Of a stretch of DNA of 64,000 nucleotides, positions 1-7,538 are shown piece by piece. This stretch comes from Halomonas salipaludis (GTDB lineage: Bacteria; Pseudomonadota; Gammaproteobacteria; Pseudomonadales; Halomonadaceae). Below the pieces are notes generated by a model that worked only from the letters and a program-made list of their open reading frames with translations, had not been told where the DNA came from and searched no databases. The translations under genes and the position numbers were made by a program. Position 1 is the stretch's first letter, and each line of letters begins with the position of its first letter. The stretch spans positions 64,733 to 128,732 of the forward strand of contig NZ_NSKB01000001.1 of assembly GCF_002286975.1 (NCBI RefSeq), given 5' to 3'.

Positions 1-156
1 GAGGCACATCGCGGCATGAATATCGGCGAGGCCGAGTACATGGCGGTCATGGATGACATCCTGGGCGTGCTCGATCGCCATGAGGTGGATCCGCAGACCC
101 GCCAGGAGGTGCTGGGCATTGCCTATTCGTTGAAGGAGGAGATCTTGCACGTTTGA
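1..156 (+). CDS. Truncated haemoglobin, group 1 (C-terminal part)
   Basis: The window opens inside this gene, so only the last 51 residues are visible. They match the end of group 1 truncated haemoglobins. The motif AHRGMNI carries the expected proximal haem-ligand histidine at visible residue 3, and the helical G/H region ends in SLKEEILHV. The family binds haem and handles O2 or NO in the cytoplasm. A rho-independent terminator follows 21 bases after the stop, so this is the last gene of its transcript. The family call is good although the N-terminus is missing. Confidence 0.75.
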   Translation, partial: EAHRGMNIGEAEYMAVMDDILGVLDRHEVDPQTRQEVLGIAYSLKEEILHV

Positions 157-177
157 CGCTGAGGTATTGGTGCGATG

Positions 178-207
178 GGCTCGGCGCTTGGTGAGGCCGA
201 GCCTTTT
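178..207 (+). terminator. Rho-independent terminator after the haemoglobin gene
   Basis: A perfect 8-bp stem (GGCTCGGC / GCCGAGCC) with a 10-base loop is followed directly by TTTT. It sits 21 bases after the haemoglobin stop codon and ends that transcript before the convergent TctA gene. Confidence 0.8.
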
Positions 208-258
208 AATTGGGAGAGTCCGATGCTCGCGCTGGTTACGGGGATTTGCGCGGTGGTT

Positions 259-1764
259 TCAACTGGCTCTTTTTGACGAGTGGCCGCGCAGACGCAGTGC
301 CTTCCAGAGCTGGGAAAGCAGGATCGTCGCAAGGAGAATGATGATACCCAGGGAGATGGGGCGGGTGAACAGTACTGTCCAGTCATTCTGGGAGATCAGC
401 ATGGTAAGGCGCAGGTTCTGCTCGGCCATGGGGCCCAACAGTACCCCCAGCACCACGGGTGCCAATGGAAAGGCGAGGCGATTGAGCAGGTAGCCGATCA
501 GTCCGAAGGACAGCATGACATAAAGGTCCGTTACGTTGCCGTTGACGGTGTAGATCCCTATGGCCATCAGCACCAGGGTGGTGGGCACCAGCAATGCGGT
601 GGGCATGCGCAGGATCTGGGCGAACAGGCGAGTGGCGACCATGCCGCCGAGCAGCAGGAGCAACATGGCCGTCAGCAGCAGCTGCCACATGAAGCCGAAG
701 ACCACATCGGGCGAACGGGTGAACAGCTGTGGGCCGGGTTGAAGTCCGTGGATCATCAAGGCACCCAGTACCAGGGCGGCGATCAGGTTGCCGGGAATAC
801 CCAGTGTCAGGGAGGGAATCATGGCCGAGGCGTTGTCGGCACTGTTACCGGATTCGGCCGCGGCGACGCCGATCGGGTTGCCGGTGCCGAAGGTTTCGGG
901 ATCGGGGGCTCTTCGCTTGGCCTCGTTGTAGCTGAGCAGCGCCGCCAGGTTACCGCCGGCACCGGGCAGGATACCGACACAGACGCCGATCACCGAGGAG
1001 CGCGTCCAGGTCCGCCAGTAGCGCCGCACCAGGCCCAGGCTGCCGTCACCGGCGGTGACACGAAAGCTGTCGGCATTGAAGTAGGATGCGTTGCGCTTTT
1101 CCGCCATCTCCAGCACTGGAGGCACGGCATAGAGCCCGATTAGGACGATCAGCAGATCGAAGCCGCCCACCAGGTAGAGGGTGCCGAAAGTGTAGCGCTC
1201 TGCTCCACTGATGGCGTCGACGCCCACCAGGCCGATAATGACGCCGAGCAAGGCGCTTAGCATGCCTTTGCTGATGTCCTTGCCGACCAGCACGGCAATG
1301 CTGACGAGACCGAAGATGGCCACCCAGAAATACTCCGAGGGGCCGAAGGCCAGGGTTACCTTGGCCAGCATGGGGGCCAGGGTCATCAGGGCCAGGGCGC
1401 TGACGATACCGCCGATGGCAGATGACCAGCATGCGGTCTTGAGGGCGAGTCCGCCTTGCCCCTTGCGTGTCATCGGATAGCCATCGAAGGTGGTGGCGAT
1501 GGCGGCCGGCGTACCCGGAATATTGAGCAGGATGGCCGGGATGGAGCCACCGTACATGGAGCCGTTGTAGATACCGGCCACCAGCCCCAGGGCGATGACG
1601 GGGTCGAAACCGTAGGTCAGGGGCAGCATCAGTGCGATGGCCATGACCGGATTGAGGCCCGGCAGGGCGCCAATCATGATGCCGATCAGGGTGCCAACGA
1701 CCAGGCTGATCAACGACCCGAGCTGCAGCGCCACCGGGAGTGCATTCAATAGTGATTCGAACAT
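259..1764 (-). CDS. Tripartite tricarboxylate transporter large permease (TctA family)
   Basis: This 501-residue protein is the large membrane subunit of a TTT-type secondary importer for carboxylates. Family signatures are clear in the N-terminal part: GALPGLNP at 32-39, a Gly-rich segment (YNGSMYGGS) around 66-74 and NIPGTP at 81-86. About a dozen hydrophobic segments follow. It is the last gene of a GntR-TctC-TctB-TctA operon on the minus strand, starting 13 bases after the TctB stop. The substrate cannot be read from the sequence. TTT systems import citrate, tartrate, aromatic acids and similar compounds, and the divergent amidohydrolase hints at a lactone or cyclic acid. Confidence 0.9.
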   Translation of the reverse strand: MFESLLNALPVALQLGSLISLVVGTLIGIMIGALPGLNPVMAIALMLPLTYGFDPVIALGLVAGIYNGSMYGGSIPAILLNIPGTPAAIATTFDGYPMTRKGQGGLALKTACWSSAIGGIVSALALMTLAPMLAKVTLAFGPSEYFWVAIFGLVSIAVLVGKDISKGMLSALLGVIIGLVGVDAISGAERYTFGTLYLVGGFDLLIVLIGLYAVPPVLEMAEKRNASYFNADSFRVTAGDGSLGLVRRYWRTWTRSSVIGVCVGILPGAGGNLAALLSYNEAKRRAPDPETFGTGNPIGVAAAESGNSADNASAMIPSLTLGIPGNLIAALVLGALMIHGLQPGPQLFTRSPDVVFGFMWQLLLTAMLLLLLGGMVATRLFAQILRMPTALLVPTTLVLMAIGIYTVNGNVTDLYVMLSFGLIGYLLNRLAFPLAPVVLGVLLGPMAEQNLRLTMLISQNDWTVLFTRPISLGIIILLATILLSQLWKALRLRGHSSKRAS

Positions 1765-1777
1765 CGGGACACCCTTT

Positions 1778-2233
1778 CTACGAAGCGAGGAAGAACTCGA
1801 CGGGTAAGGGGCGCCTCAGCACCATGGCAAACAGGCCGTACAGCAAGGTGATGAAGACCAGGGTGATGCCCAGCACTACCACAGGTCGTCGCTCTCCCAG
1901 CACTGGGGCCAGCACAATGATGAACAGGGCGCTGGTGGTATAGAAGCCCACGCTCGGCAGGGCCGTGTAATAGACCAGGCAGCAGCCCAGCGTGGCCAGG
2001 AAGCGTCCAGGGTGATCCACCAGGGCCATGACTGGCTGGCTGCTGGGGTGTCTGGCCAGGAGGCTCCGCGAACTTCGCCAGATCAGCGGCAGCGAGAACA
2101 CCCCCATCAGGATGCCTGCCCCGATGGGGATGTAGGCGGCGTCGGCAAAGAAGTCCTTCCCCATCCAGGCCGTGGTGGCGCCAATGATGAGGAAGGCGAT
2201 GCCAGAGAAGAAATCTCTGTAGGTCATGGGCAT
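1778..2233 (-). CDS. Tripartite tricarboxylate transporter small permease (TctB family)
   Basis: This 151-residue protein has four predicted membrane helices, the usual size and topology of the small TTT subunit. The N-terminus (YRDFFSGIAFLIIGATTAW) is typical of TctB, whose members often begin with a short polar stretch and an Ala/Gly-rich helix. It lies between the solute-binding protein and the large permease with 24- and 13-base gaps, so all three are co-transcribed. TctB proteins are poorly conserved, so the call leans on position as well as topology. Confidence 0.85.
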   Translation of the reverse strand: MPMTYRDFFSGIAFLIIGATTAWMGKDFFADAAYIPIGAGILMGVFSLPLIWRSSRSLLARHPSSQPVMALVDHPGRFLATLGCCLVYYTALPSVGFYTTSALFIIVLAPVLGERRPVVVLGITLVFITLLYGLFAMVLRRPLPVEFFLAS

Positions 2234-2257
2234 GATGGCTCTCTGAGCAGGCGCAGG

Positions 2258-3220
2258 TCAGTGTTGCTTCAGGCCGAGGCTTTCCAGGGTCTCGCCAATG
2301 GCTTGCGTCTCCAGCCGCAGCCGCTCGCGCAGTTCTTCTCCACGTACCAGATTGAGGGTTTCGCCCTGGGCGGTGAGGAAGTCCTGGAACTCCGGGTCTT
2401 CCACGGCACGGGCCACGGCGTCGGCAACCACGTCGGCGCGCGCCTCGTCCATGCCTTCCGGGCCCAGCATCATGCGCCAGAGCACGGTTTCCAGCTCCGG
2501 GTGGCCCAGGGCCGTGAGCCCCGATGCCTGGGGCAGGGCTTCGTTGTCATCGGCAGAGGTCACCAGCAGGCACTTGGCCTGGTCATCCTCGACATAGGGC
2601 AACACCGGGGTGATGGAGCCGCCGTAGATGTCGACGTGGCCACCGAGAAAGTTCTGCAGGGTCTCGCCGGCGCCACCGAAGGGGATGGGGCGGGCGGTGA
2701 TGTCGAAGGCGTCGAAGATCCGTTCGGCGGCCAGGCGCATGGTGCCGCCGACGCCATCGTTGCCGTAGGTGTATTGGCCGGGGTTGGCCTGCAACTCGGC
2801 AAGCAATTCCTCGGCGTTTTCAGCCGGGAAATCAGGCGATACGCAAAGGGTGTAGGCACTCTGCGAGGTGCTGATGATCGGGGTCAGCGTCTCGTAGGAG
2901 TACTGCACGCGCTGCATGTGCGGCACCGTGGTGATGGGGCTGTTCCAGGTGGAGAGCAGGGTATAGCCATCGGCACGCGACCGGGCCAATTGGTTGACGC
3001 CGATGGCGCCACCGCCACCGGCGACATTGAGCACGGCGGCGGGTTGGCCGAGTTCCTGCTCGAGGTACTGGTTGAGCATTCGGGCGACGTTGTCCGTGCC
3101 ACCACCGGCGGGTGCCGGCACGATGATTTCGATGGGGCGGTTGGGGTAGTCGCTTGCCAGGACGGGAGTGAAGGCAGTGGCTGATATGGCGGCAGCGGTG
3201 AAGAGCAGCGTGAGTTTCAT
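2258..3220 (-). CDS. Tripartite tricarboxylate transporter substrate-binding protein (TctC/Bug family)
   Basis: This is the periplasmic solute-binding subunit (320 residues). The chosen ATG at 3220 gives a clean signal peptide of about 22 residues (KLTLLFTAAAISATAF...VLA). The Bug-family hallmark YPNRPIEIIVPAPAGGGTD follows, where the Gly-rich loop binds the ligand carboxylate. A longer in-frame reading to 3331 exists but would bury the signal peptide. It is the first transporter gene after the regulator, and all four genes run in the same direction. The ligand is unknown. Confidence 0.9.
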   Translation of the reverse strand: MKLTLLFTAAAISATAFTPVLASDYPNRPIEIIVPAPAGGGTDNVARMLNQYLEQELGQPAAVLNVAGGGGAIGVNQLARSRADGYTLLSTWNSPITTVPHMQRVQYSYETLTPIISTSQSAYTLCVSPDFPAENAEELLAELQANPGQYTYGNDGVGGTMRLAAERIFDAFDITARPIPFGGAGETLQNFLGGHVDIYGGSITPVLPYVEDDQAKCLLVTSADDNEALPQASGLTALGHPELETVLWRMMLGPEGMDEARADVVADAVARAVEDPEFQDFLTAQGETLNLVRGEELRERLRLETQAIGETLESLGLKQH

Positions 3221-3275
3221 GGTAGATACCTGTTGTTGGAATCGTGAGGACATGGGGCGAGCTTCGAGACTCGCT

Positions 3276-4034
3276 TCAGGTGTGTTGCTCGCCGAGGTTG
3301 ACGCGATAGCGGAACCGCTCCGGGCGACCATGCACGCGGCGATATTCGATGATGCGTCCTACGGGGTTGCGCGCGATGCGCTCGATGACGGCAACCGGCG
3401 AATTGGCGGGCAGCTCCAGGTATTTGGCGCTTGCCTGGGTGGCGGTGCCGAACGAAAGCTCATCCGTCGCAGACGAGATCAGGATCCCGAATTTCTGCAG
3501 GAATACCGGATAGAGCAGGGGGCCCATCTCCTTGGGATCGAGTGACATCAGTCCATCGAAATCGGGCAGGCGCAGGTAGATCTCCTCGAACAGCAAGGGA
3601 TCCCCGGCCCAGAGACGCACGCGTTCCAGCTTGAGGCAGCGCCCGCCAGCGTCGTCGCCAAAGGCTCGCTTGACCTCGGGCGGCAGGTCCACTTCCTGGC
3701 GGCTTAGGATCCGGCTCTCGGGAATCACCGGGCCGTCGGGGTCTTCCACGTCGTGAACGTGAAAGAAGCGGAACAGGTCGGCGCGAAATGCCGGTTGCTT
3801 GACGAAGGTGCCGGTTCCACGACGGCGTTCCAGCAAGCCTTCGTCAACGAGCTGCTTGAGCGCCATGCGCATGGTGGCCAGCGCGACGCCATACTCCTCG
3901 GCGAGGCGGTTCTCGGAGGGAATCATGTCGCCGGGGGACCATTCGCCATTGGCGATCCGCGAGGCCAGCTGATCGCGCAACCGAGCGTAGAGCGGGAGTC
4001 GTCCATCGGTGCGGGTCTTGGGTAGCGCTTGCAT
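3276..4034 (-). CDS. GntR/HutC-family transcriptional regulator
   Basis: This 252-residue protein has an N-terminal winged helix (about residues 14-77, with the GntR core PSENRLAEEYGVALATMRMAL) and a C-terminal UTRA ligand-binding domain (about 95-245). HutC-type members are usually repressors released by a pathway metabolite. It heads the operon with the TctCBA importer and is divergent from the amidohydrolase gene. The 160-bp gap between them contains a perfect 16-bp palindrome that is a good operator candidate. The inducer is probably the imported acid or its first product (inference). Confidence 0.9.
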   Translation of the reverse strand: MQALPKTRTDGRLPLYARLRDQLASRIANGEWSPGDMIPSENRLAEEYGVALATMRMALKQLVDEGLLERRRGTGTFVKQPAFRADLFRFFHVHDVEDPDGPVIPESRILSRQEVDLPPEVKRAFGDDAGGRCLKLERVRLWAGDPLLFEEIYLRLPDFDGLMSLDPKEMGPLLYPVFLQKFGILISSATDELSFGTATQASAKYLELPANSPVAVIERIARNPVGRIIEYRRVHGRPERFRYRVNLGEQHT

Positions 4035-4107
4035 GAGTGGGTTCTCCCGGTGGGATTCCGTTGCCTTGTTGCTGTCACTAAAGACCAGTGTATACTTCTA
4101 GTCAACC

Positions 4108-4123
4108 AGTTCTCTAGAGAACT
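4108..4123. promoter_or_regulatory. Perfect 16-bp palindrome, likely GntR operator
   Basis: AGTTCTCTAGAGAACT is its own reverse complement. It lies between the divergent GntR regulator (start 4034) and amidohydrolase (start 4194) genes, where a repressor could control both. Partial copies of the CTAGTC/CTAGAC arm flank it. Binding by the adjacent regulator is an inference from position. Confidence 0.6.
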
Positions 4124-4193
4124 AGACTTAAGTTCAAGTCGGAACGCCGGGGACATGTCCCTGCCCGGATGACCGGACGGAGAGGAATCGAGA

Positions 4194-4991
4194 GTGAAGC
4201 GAGGATTCGACTGCCATGCCCACGTCTACGCCCGGGTGGATGAGGCCAAGGGATCCAACTATCGTCCGTCGCGGCCGGCACCGCTTGATGAGTGGCAGGG
4301 TTACCTGGATGACCGCAGGCTCCGTGGCGGTGTCCTCGTGCAACCCAGCTTCCTGGGGCACGATAACCGCGAGCTGCTGCAGATCCTGGACAAGCTCGGT
4401 GACGGGTTCAAGGGAGTGGTACAACTGCCCAAGCACGCGAGCCTGGCGGAGATGAAAGAGCTGGATGCTGCCGGTATCGTCGGCGTGCGCTGGAACCTCA
4501 TCGAGCGGCGCCGCGAGCTACCTGACCTGGACGATCCCCAATGGATCGACTTCCTGGATCGCCTCAAGGCATTGAACTGGCACCTCGAACTGCACCTGGA
4601 GGGAAACCGACTTCCGGAGCTCTTTCCGGCACTCCACGCGCATGGTGTCACCCTGGTCATCGATCATCTGGGGCTGCCCGTTGAAGCCGATCCCTTTTCC
4701 GGCAGCGGTTTTCGAATACTGCTGGAGGCAGGACGAGCCGGGCGCACCTGGGTCAAGCTGTCGGCGCCTTATCGATCCCCCGTCAATGACCTGAGGCCGC
4801 ATGCTCAGGCGCTGTTGGAGCACCTGGGGCGCGAGCGGCTGGTATGGGGCAGCGACTGGCCCTGGACCCGTCACGAAGGCAAGCACGACTACCGGGACAC
4901 CCTCGACTGGCTGAGCGACTGGGTCCGCGATGAAGACGACCGACGCGTTATCCTGAACGATTCTCCGCGCAGGCTGTTTCATCTCGATTGA
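4194..4991 (+). CDS. Amidohydrolase, 2-pyrone-4,6-dicarboxylate hydrolase-like
   Basis: This 265-residue TIM-barrel enzyme belongs to the amidohydrolase-2 family (COG3618). The metal motif is FDCHAH at 5-10 (D6, H8, H10). VIDHLGLP at 155-162 and WGSDWPWT at 218-225 complete the active-site set. Related enzymes hydrolyse lactones or cyclic carboxylates such as 2-pyrone-4,6-dicarboxylate. The start is GTG at 4194, preceded by AGAGGA at 4181-4186. It is divergent from the GntR-TctCBA operon and so probably opens a compound brought in by that importer. The exact substrate is not shown by the sequence. Confidence 0.85.
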   Translation: MKRGFDCHAHVYARVDEAKGSNYRPSRPAPLDEWQGYLDDRRLRGGVLVQPSFLGHDNRELLQILDKLGDGFKGVVQLPKHASLAEMKELDAAGIVGVRWNLIERRRELPDLDDPQWIDFLDRLKALNWHLELHLEGNRLPELFPALHAHGVTLVIDHLGLPVEADPFSGSGFRILLEAGRAGRTWVKLSAPYRSPVNDLRPHAQALLEHLGRERLVWGSDWPWTRHEGKHDYRDTLDWLSDWVRDEDDRRVILNDSPRRLFHLD

Positions 4992-5023
4992 GGATGGTTT
5001 GAGAACGAAATCCAGAGCGAATG

Positions 5024-5064
5024 AAGACCCGGCCGCTCACACCGAGCGGCTGGGTCTTGGCGTT
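5024..5064. terminator. Terminator hairpin between convergent genes
   Basis: A long stem (AAGACCC plus CCGCTC pairing with GAGCGG plus GGGTCTT) is followed by GGCGTTTT on the plus strand. It lies 33 bases after the amidohydrolase stop and just before the end of the convergent oxidoreductase gene, so it probably serves the plus-strand transcript. Confidence 0.65.
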
Positions 5065-5072
5065 TTCAGGGT

Positions 5073-6329
5073 TTAGGCAAAGCTGCCGTGGTGCGTTCTC
5101 ACCTTGGCCAACCAGGCGGCCAGGTGGGCGCTGAGTTCGGCGGCGTCGGCATCGGCGCCGTGGATGGCGCCCGACTTGCGCCTGCGCATGAACGGCAGGC
5201 CCATGGCGTAGAGGCCGGGAGCCACCACGCCGCCTTCGTGACGCAGGCGCCCGCGGGTATCGAATACCGGTACCTGGAGCCAACTGAAGTCGGGACGAAA
5301 GCCCGTGGCCCAGAGCACCGTCTTGATCTCACCGGCAGCCAGGTCGAGGCCCAGGCAGGGCCGCGGCGGCACCCGAGTGGGCGCCGGGCGCTCCGGAGTC
5401 GGCAGGGCGCCGTGCCAGTCGTGGGCGCTGGCCCAGGCGTCCAGGTTGTCTAGCAGCCGCGCCAGCTTGAGATCCGCGGCGGTGCAGTGAACGGCCAGCG
5501 AGCCCGAGAACTGCAGCCGAGAACCGACAAGGCCAGCCAGACGCCCCACCAGGCGAACGCCACGCCCGCTCAGAACGTTGAGGTCGAGATCCTCGGACGT
5601 GGCGTTGCCCAGCAGCTGCGGCGAAGGTTGACGCCGGGCGCGGGCGAGATCGTCCACCTCGTCGAAGCGCTGGTCGAGCATGCCCGCGTGCTCAAGCCAC
5701 CATTGAATGTCACGGCCGCGGTAGCGTCGCGGCAGGCGCAGGTGCTGCCCCACGGCCAGAGTCACGGGTCGACTGCTGCGCTGAAGCTCGTCGGCCAGCT
5801 GTACGCCGGTGGCCGAGGCGCCCACTACCAGCACGCCGCCTTCTGGCAGCTGCCCTGGGTGACGGTAGGCATGCGGCGTCAGGCTCATGATCCATGGCGG
5901 CAGGGCCGCCGCCATGGTAGGCACGACAGGCAGCTGACAGGCACCGGTGGCGATGATCGCCGCGCGGCAGCGCCATTCGCCGCGGTTGGTGATGATTCGG
6001 TAGCCGTCTTCCTCCTGGCGCAGCGCGAGCACCTCGGTCGCGGTATACAGCGGGGCCGAAAGGCCCCGTGCATAGTCATCGAGAAAGGCGATCAACTCCG
6101 GCATGCTCATGAAGCCTTCCGGCTCCGGCCCAGTGTAGGCCTGCCCGGGCAGACGGCACTGCCAGTTGGGCGTGAGCAAGCGCAGCGACTCCCAGCGTTC
6201 GTGGCGCCAGGCGTTGGCCACCTCGCCGCGTTCCAGCACCACATGGTCGATGCCGTGCCGGGTCAGATGATGGCTCATGGCGAGCCCGGCGTGCCCGGCG
6301 CCGATGACCACGGCGGTCACACGCTTCAT
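5073..6329 (-). CDS. FAD/NAD(P)-dependent oxidoreductase, flavin monooxygenase-like (CzcO-type)
   Basis: This 418-residue flavoprotein has an FAD-binding GAGHAG at 10-15, an NAD(P)-binding GASATG at 170-175 and ATG turns near 127-130 and in the C-terminal third (ATGFRPDF). The stretch WRHERWESLRLLTPNW near 41-56 is typical of the FMO/CzcO-like group, which oxidises heteroatoms or metal/thiol substrates with NADPH and O2. Its ATG overlaps the stop of the OsmC-like gene by 4 bases (ATGA), so the two are translationally coupled. It is the last gene of the SARP-DUF4242-OsmC operon. The substrate is unknown. Confidence 0.8.
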   Translation of the reverse strand: MKRVTAVVIGAGHAGLAMSHHLTRHGIDHVVLERGEVANAWRHERWESLRLLTPNWQCRLPGQAYTGPEPEGFMSMPELIAFLDDYARGLSAPLYTATEVLALRQEEDGYRIITNRGEWRCRAAIIATGACQLPVVPTMAAALPPWIMSLTPHAYRHPGQLPEGGVLVVGASATGVQLADELQRSSRPVTLAVGQHLRLPRRYRGRDIQWWLEHAGMLDQRFDEVDDLARARRQPSPQLLGNATSEDLDLNVLSGRGVRLVGRLAGLVGSRLQFSGSLAVHCTAADLKLARLLDNLDAWASAHDWHGALPTPERPAPTRVPPRPCLGLDLAAGEIKTVLWATGFRPDFSWLQVPVFDTRGRLRHEGGVVAPGLYAMGLPFMRRRKSGAIHGADADAAELSAHLAAWLAKVRTHHGSFA

Positions 6330-6886
6330 TTCAGCTCGACCTTCACGTGGCTGGGATTGGTCAGCAGGTCGTACACGGCCGAACGCTTCTGCGATTGGGC
6401 GACCAGCGCCTCGATATCCGCGTGGCTGGCGTCGGCGTCGATCTCGAACGTCACGCGAATGTCGTCGAAGCCGTTGCGCACCTCCGGGTCCATGCCGAGG
6501 ATGCCCTGGATGTCCATGTCGCCCTCCACCATGGCCTTGACCGAGCGCAGCTGGATGCCGCGATGCTGGGCTACGGCGGCAACACCGGCGGTGAGGCAGG
6601 CGGCCAGCCCGACCAGCACGTACTCCACCGGGGTGGGACCGTGGTCTTCGGCGGCGAACACGTCGGGGTGGTCCGCCTGGTAGGTGAAGCGTGAGCGATG
6701 CCGCTGGGTTTCGCCGAGGCCGTGGAAGTCCTCGACGGCGATCTGGCTGTGCGTGCCGCGAATCCAGTCGCAGTGAGCGCGCCAGGTGAAGCGGGCGGCC
6801 TGCGGGGCCTGGGCCAGCGCTTCGCGGGCGCCCAGCAGGGCGGTGACATTGACGCCGTTGTCGATCTGTTGAGTAGTGGTGTGCAT
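6326..6886 (-). CDS. OsmC-like protein
   Basis: This 186-residue protein has the OsmC/Ohr fold signature, including GPTPVEYVLVGLAACLTAGV with C97 in the position of the first redox cysteine. The second cysteine expected in the C-terminal helix is a serine here (KRSAVYDLL, S169). It therefore may not act as a classical two-cysteine peroxidase and may be closer to YhfA-type members. The RBS AGAGGAGAG is well placed. It follows the DUF4242 gene by about 100 bases and overlaps the flavoprotein gene, within a redox-themed operon. Confidence 0.85.
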   Translation of the reverse strand: MHTTTQQIDNGVNVTALLGAREALAQAPQAARFTWRAHCDWIRGTHSQIAVEDFHGLGETQRHRSRFTYQADHPDVFAAEDHGPTPVEYVLVGLAACLTAGVAAVAQHRGIQLRSVKAMVEGDMDIQGILGMDPEVRNGFDDIRVTFEIDADASHADIEALVAQSQKRSAVYDLLTNPSHVKVELK

Positions 6887-6989
6887 GGAACTCTCCTCTC
6901 GCTTTTTTCTCGTCGTGGGTGACCGTCAGCGGTCAGGAACGAGATTCGGTGGGGCACGTGAGACCCAGCGTGGGAGAGGGCGTGGTTTT

Positions 6990-7538
6990 TCAAGGCTGCG
7001 CCGTGGTATCGGCCGGTGCGATACGCTGAAAGGCCCAGATGCGGCTGACCGGCATGCCGGCCTGATGCTGGGCCAGGCGTACCGATTCGGCATCGGGCGC
7101 TTGGTAGAGGCAGTGCATGCGCCGCCGGTCGAGAGAGAAATGGCTGCGCAGGAAGCGCACGCGATGGTTGGATAGGCAGGCGGCTCCGGCGTTCTCCAGG
7201 GCCTGGATCGCCTCGAAGGTGACAGGGGCGGCGAAGTGGCGCTCGACCAGGACGTTGGCGGTCGCCAGCTCCGTGGCCTTCAGGCCGGGGGGATCGTGCA
7301 CGCTGCCGCCCCACAGCGAGCTGATGTCGGCGCCGGCCTGGCGCAGGCCGATACGCGCCGATTCGATGTCGGGGGCCTGGAAATGGCAGACCAGGCGGCG
7401 TCCATCGCGTGCCAGCAGGCTCTCCTGCCATTGGATCCGATACAGGTCGAAACACGGCTGGGCCGCCTCGGTCAGTGAGCGTACCAGCGGCGATTCGAGG
7501 GGGCGCTCGAAGTCGCGTTCCAGGATGACGTCGATCAT
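6990..7538 (-). CDS. Duplicated DUF4242 (SCO4226-like nickel-binding) protein
   Basis: The ATG at 7538 overlaps the stop of the upstream regulator gene by 4 bases (ATGA), which fixes the start and gives 182 residues. Two tandem copies of a DUF4242-type ferredoxin-like domain are visible, about 2-77 and 96-170. The segment CHFQAPDIESARIGLRQAG at 51-69 aligns with CLYQAPDAESVRLAQHQAG at 143-161. SCO4226 of Streptomyces is a nickel-binding member of this family. The role here is unknown, but coupling to a SARP-type regulator suggests a sensor or partner protein. The call is by family, not by experiment. Confidence 0.75.
   Translation of the reverse strand: MIDVILERDFERPLESPLVRSLTEAAQPCFDLYRIQWQESLLARDGRRLVCHFQAPDIESARIGLRQAGADISSLWGGSVHDPPGLKATELATANVLVERHFAAPVTFEAIQALENAGAACLSNHRVRFLRSHFSLDRRRMHCLYQAPDAESVRLAQHQAGMPVSRIWAFQRIAPADTTAQP

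Noticed and set aside
2012-3184. A 390-codon open frame opposite the TctB and TctC genes
   Set aside because: It is a Gly/Ala/Arg-rich shadow product, and the opposite strand has clear family motifs and start sites.
5487-6683. A 398-codon open frame opposite the flavoprotein and OsmC-like genes
   Set aside because: It crosses two well-supported genes and has no recognisable domain. It is a GC-rich antisense shadow.
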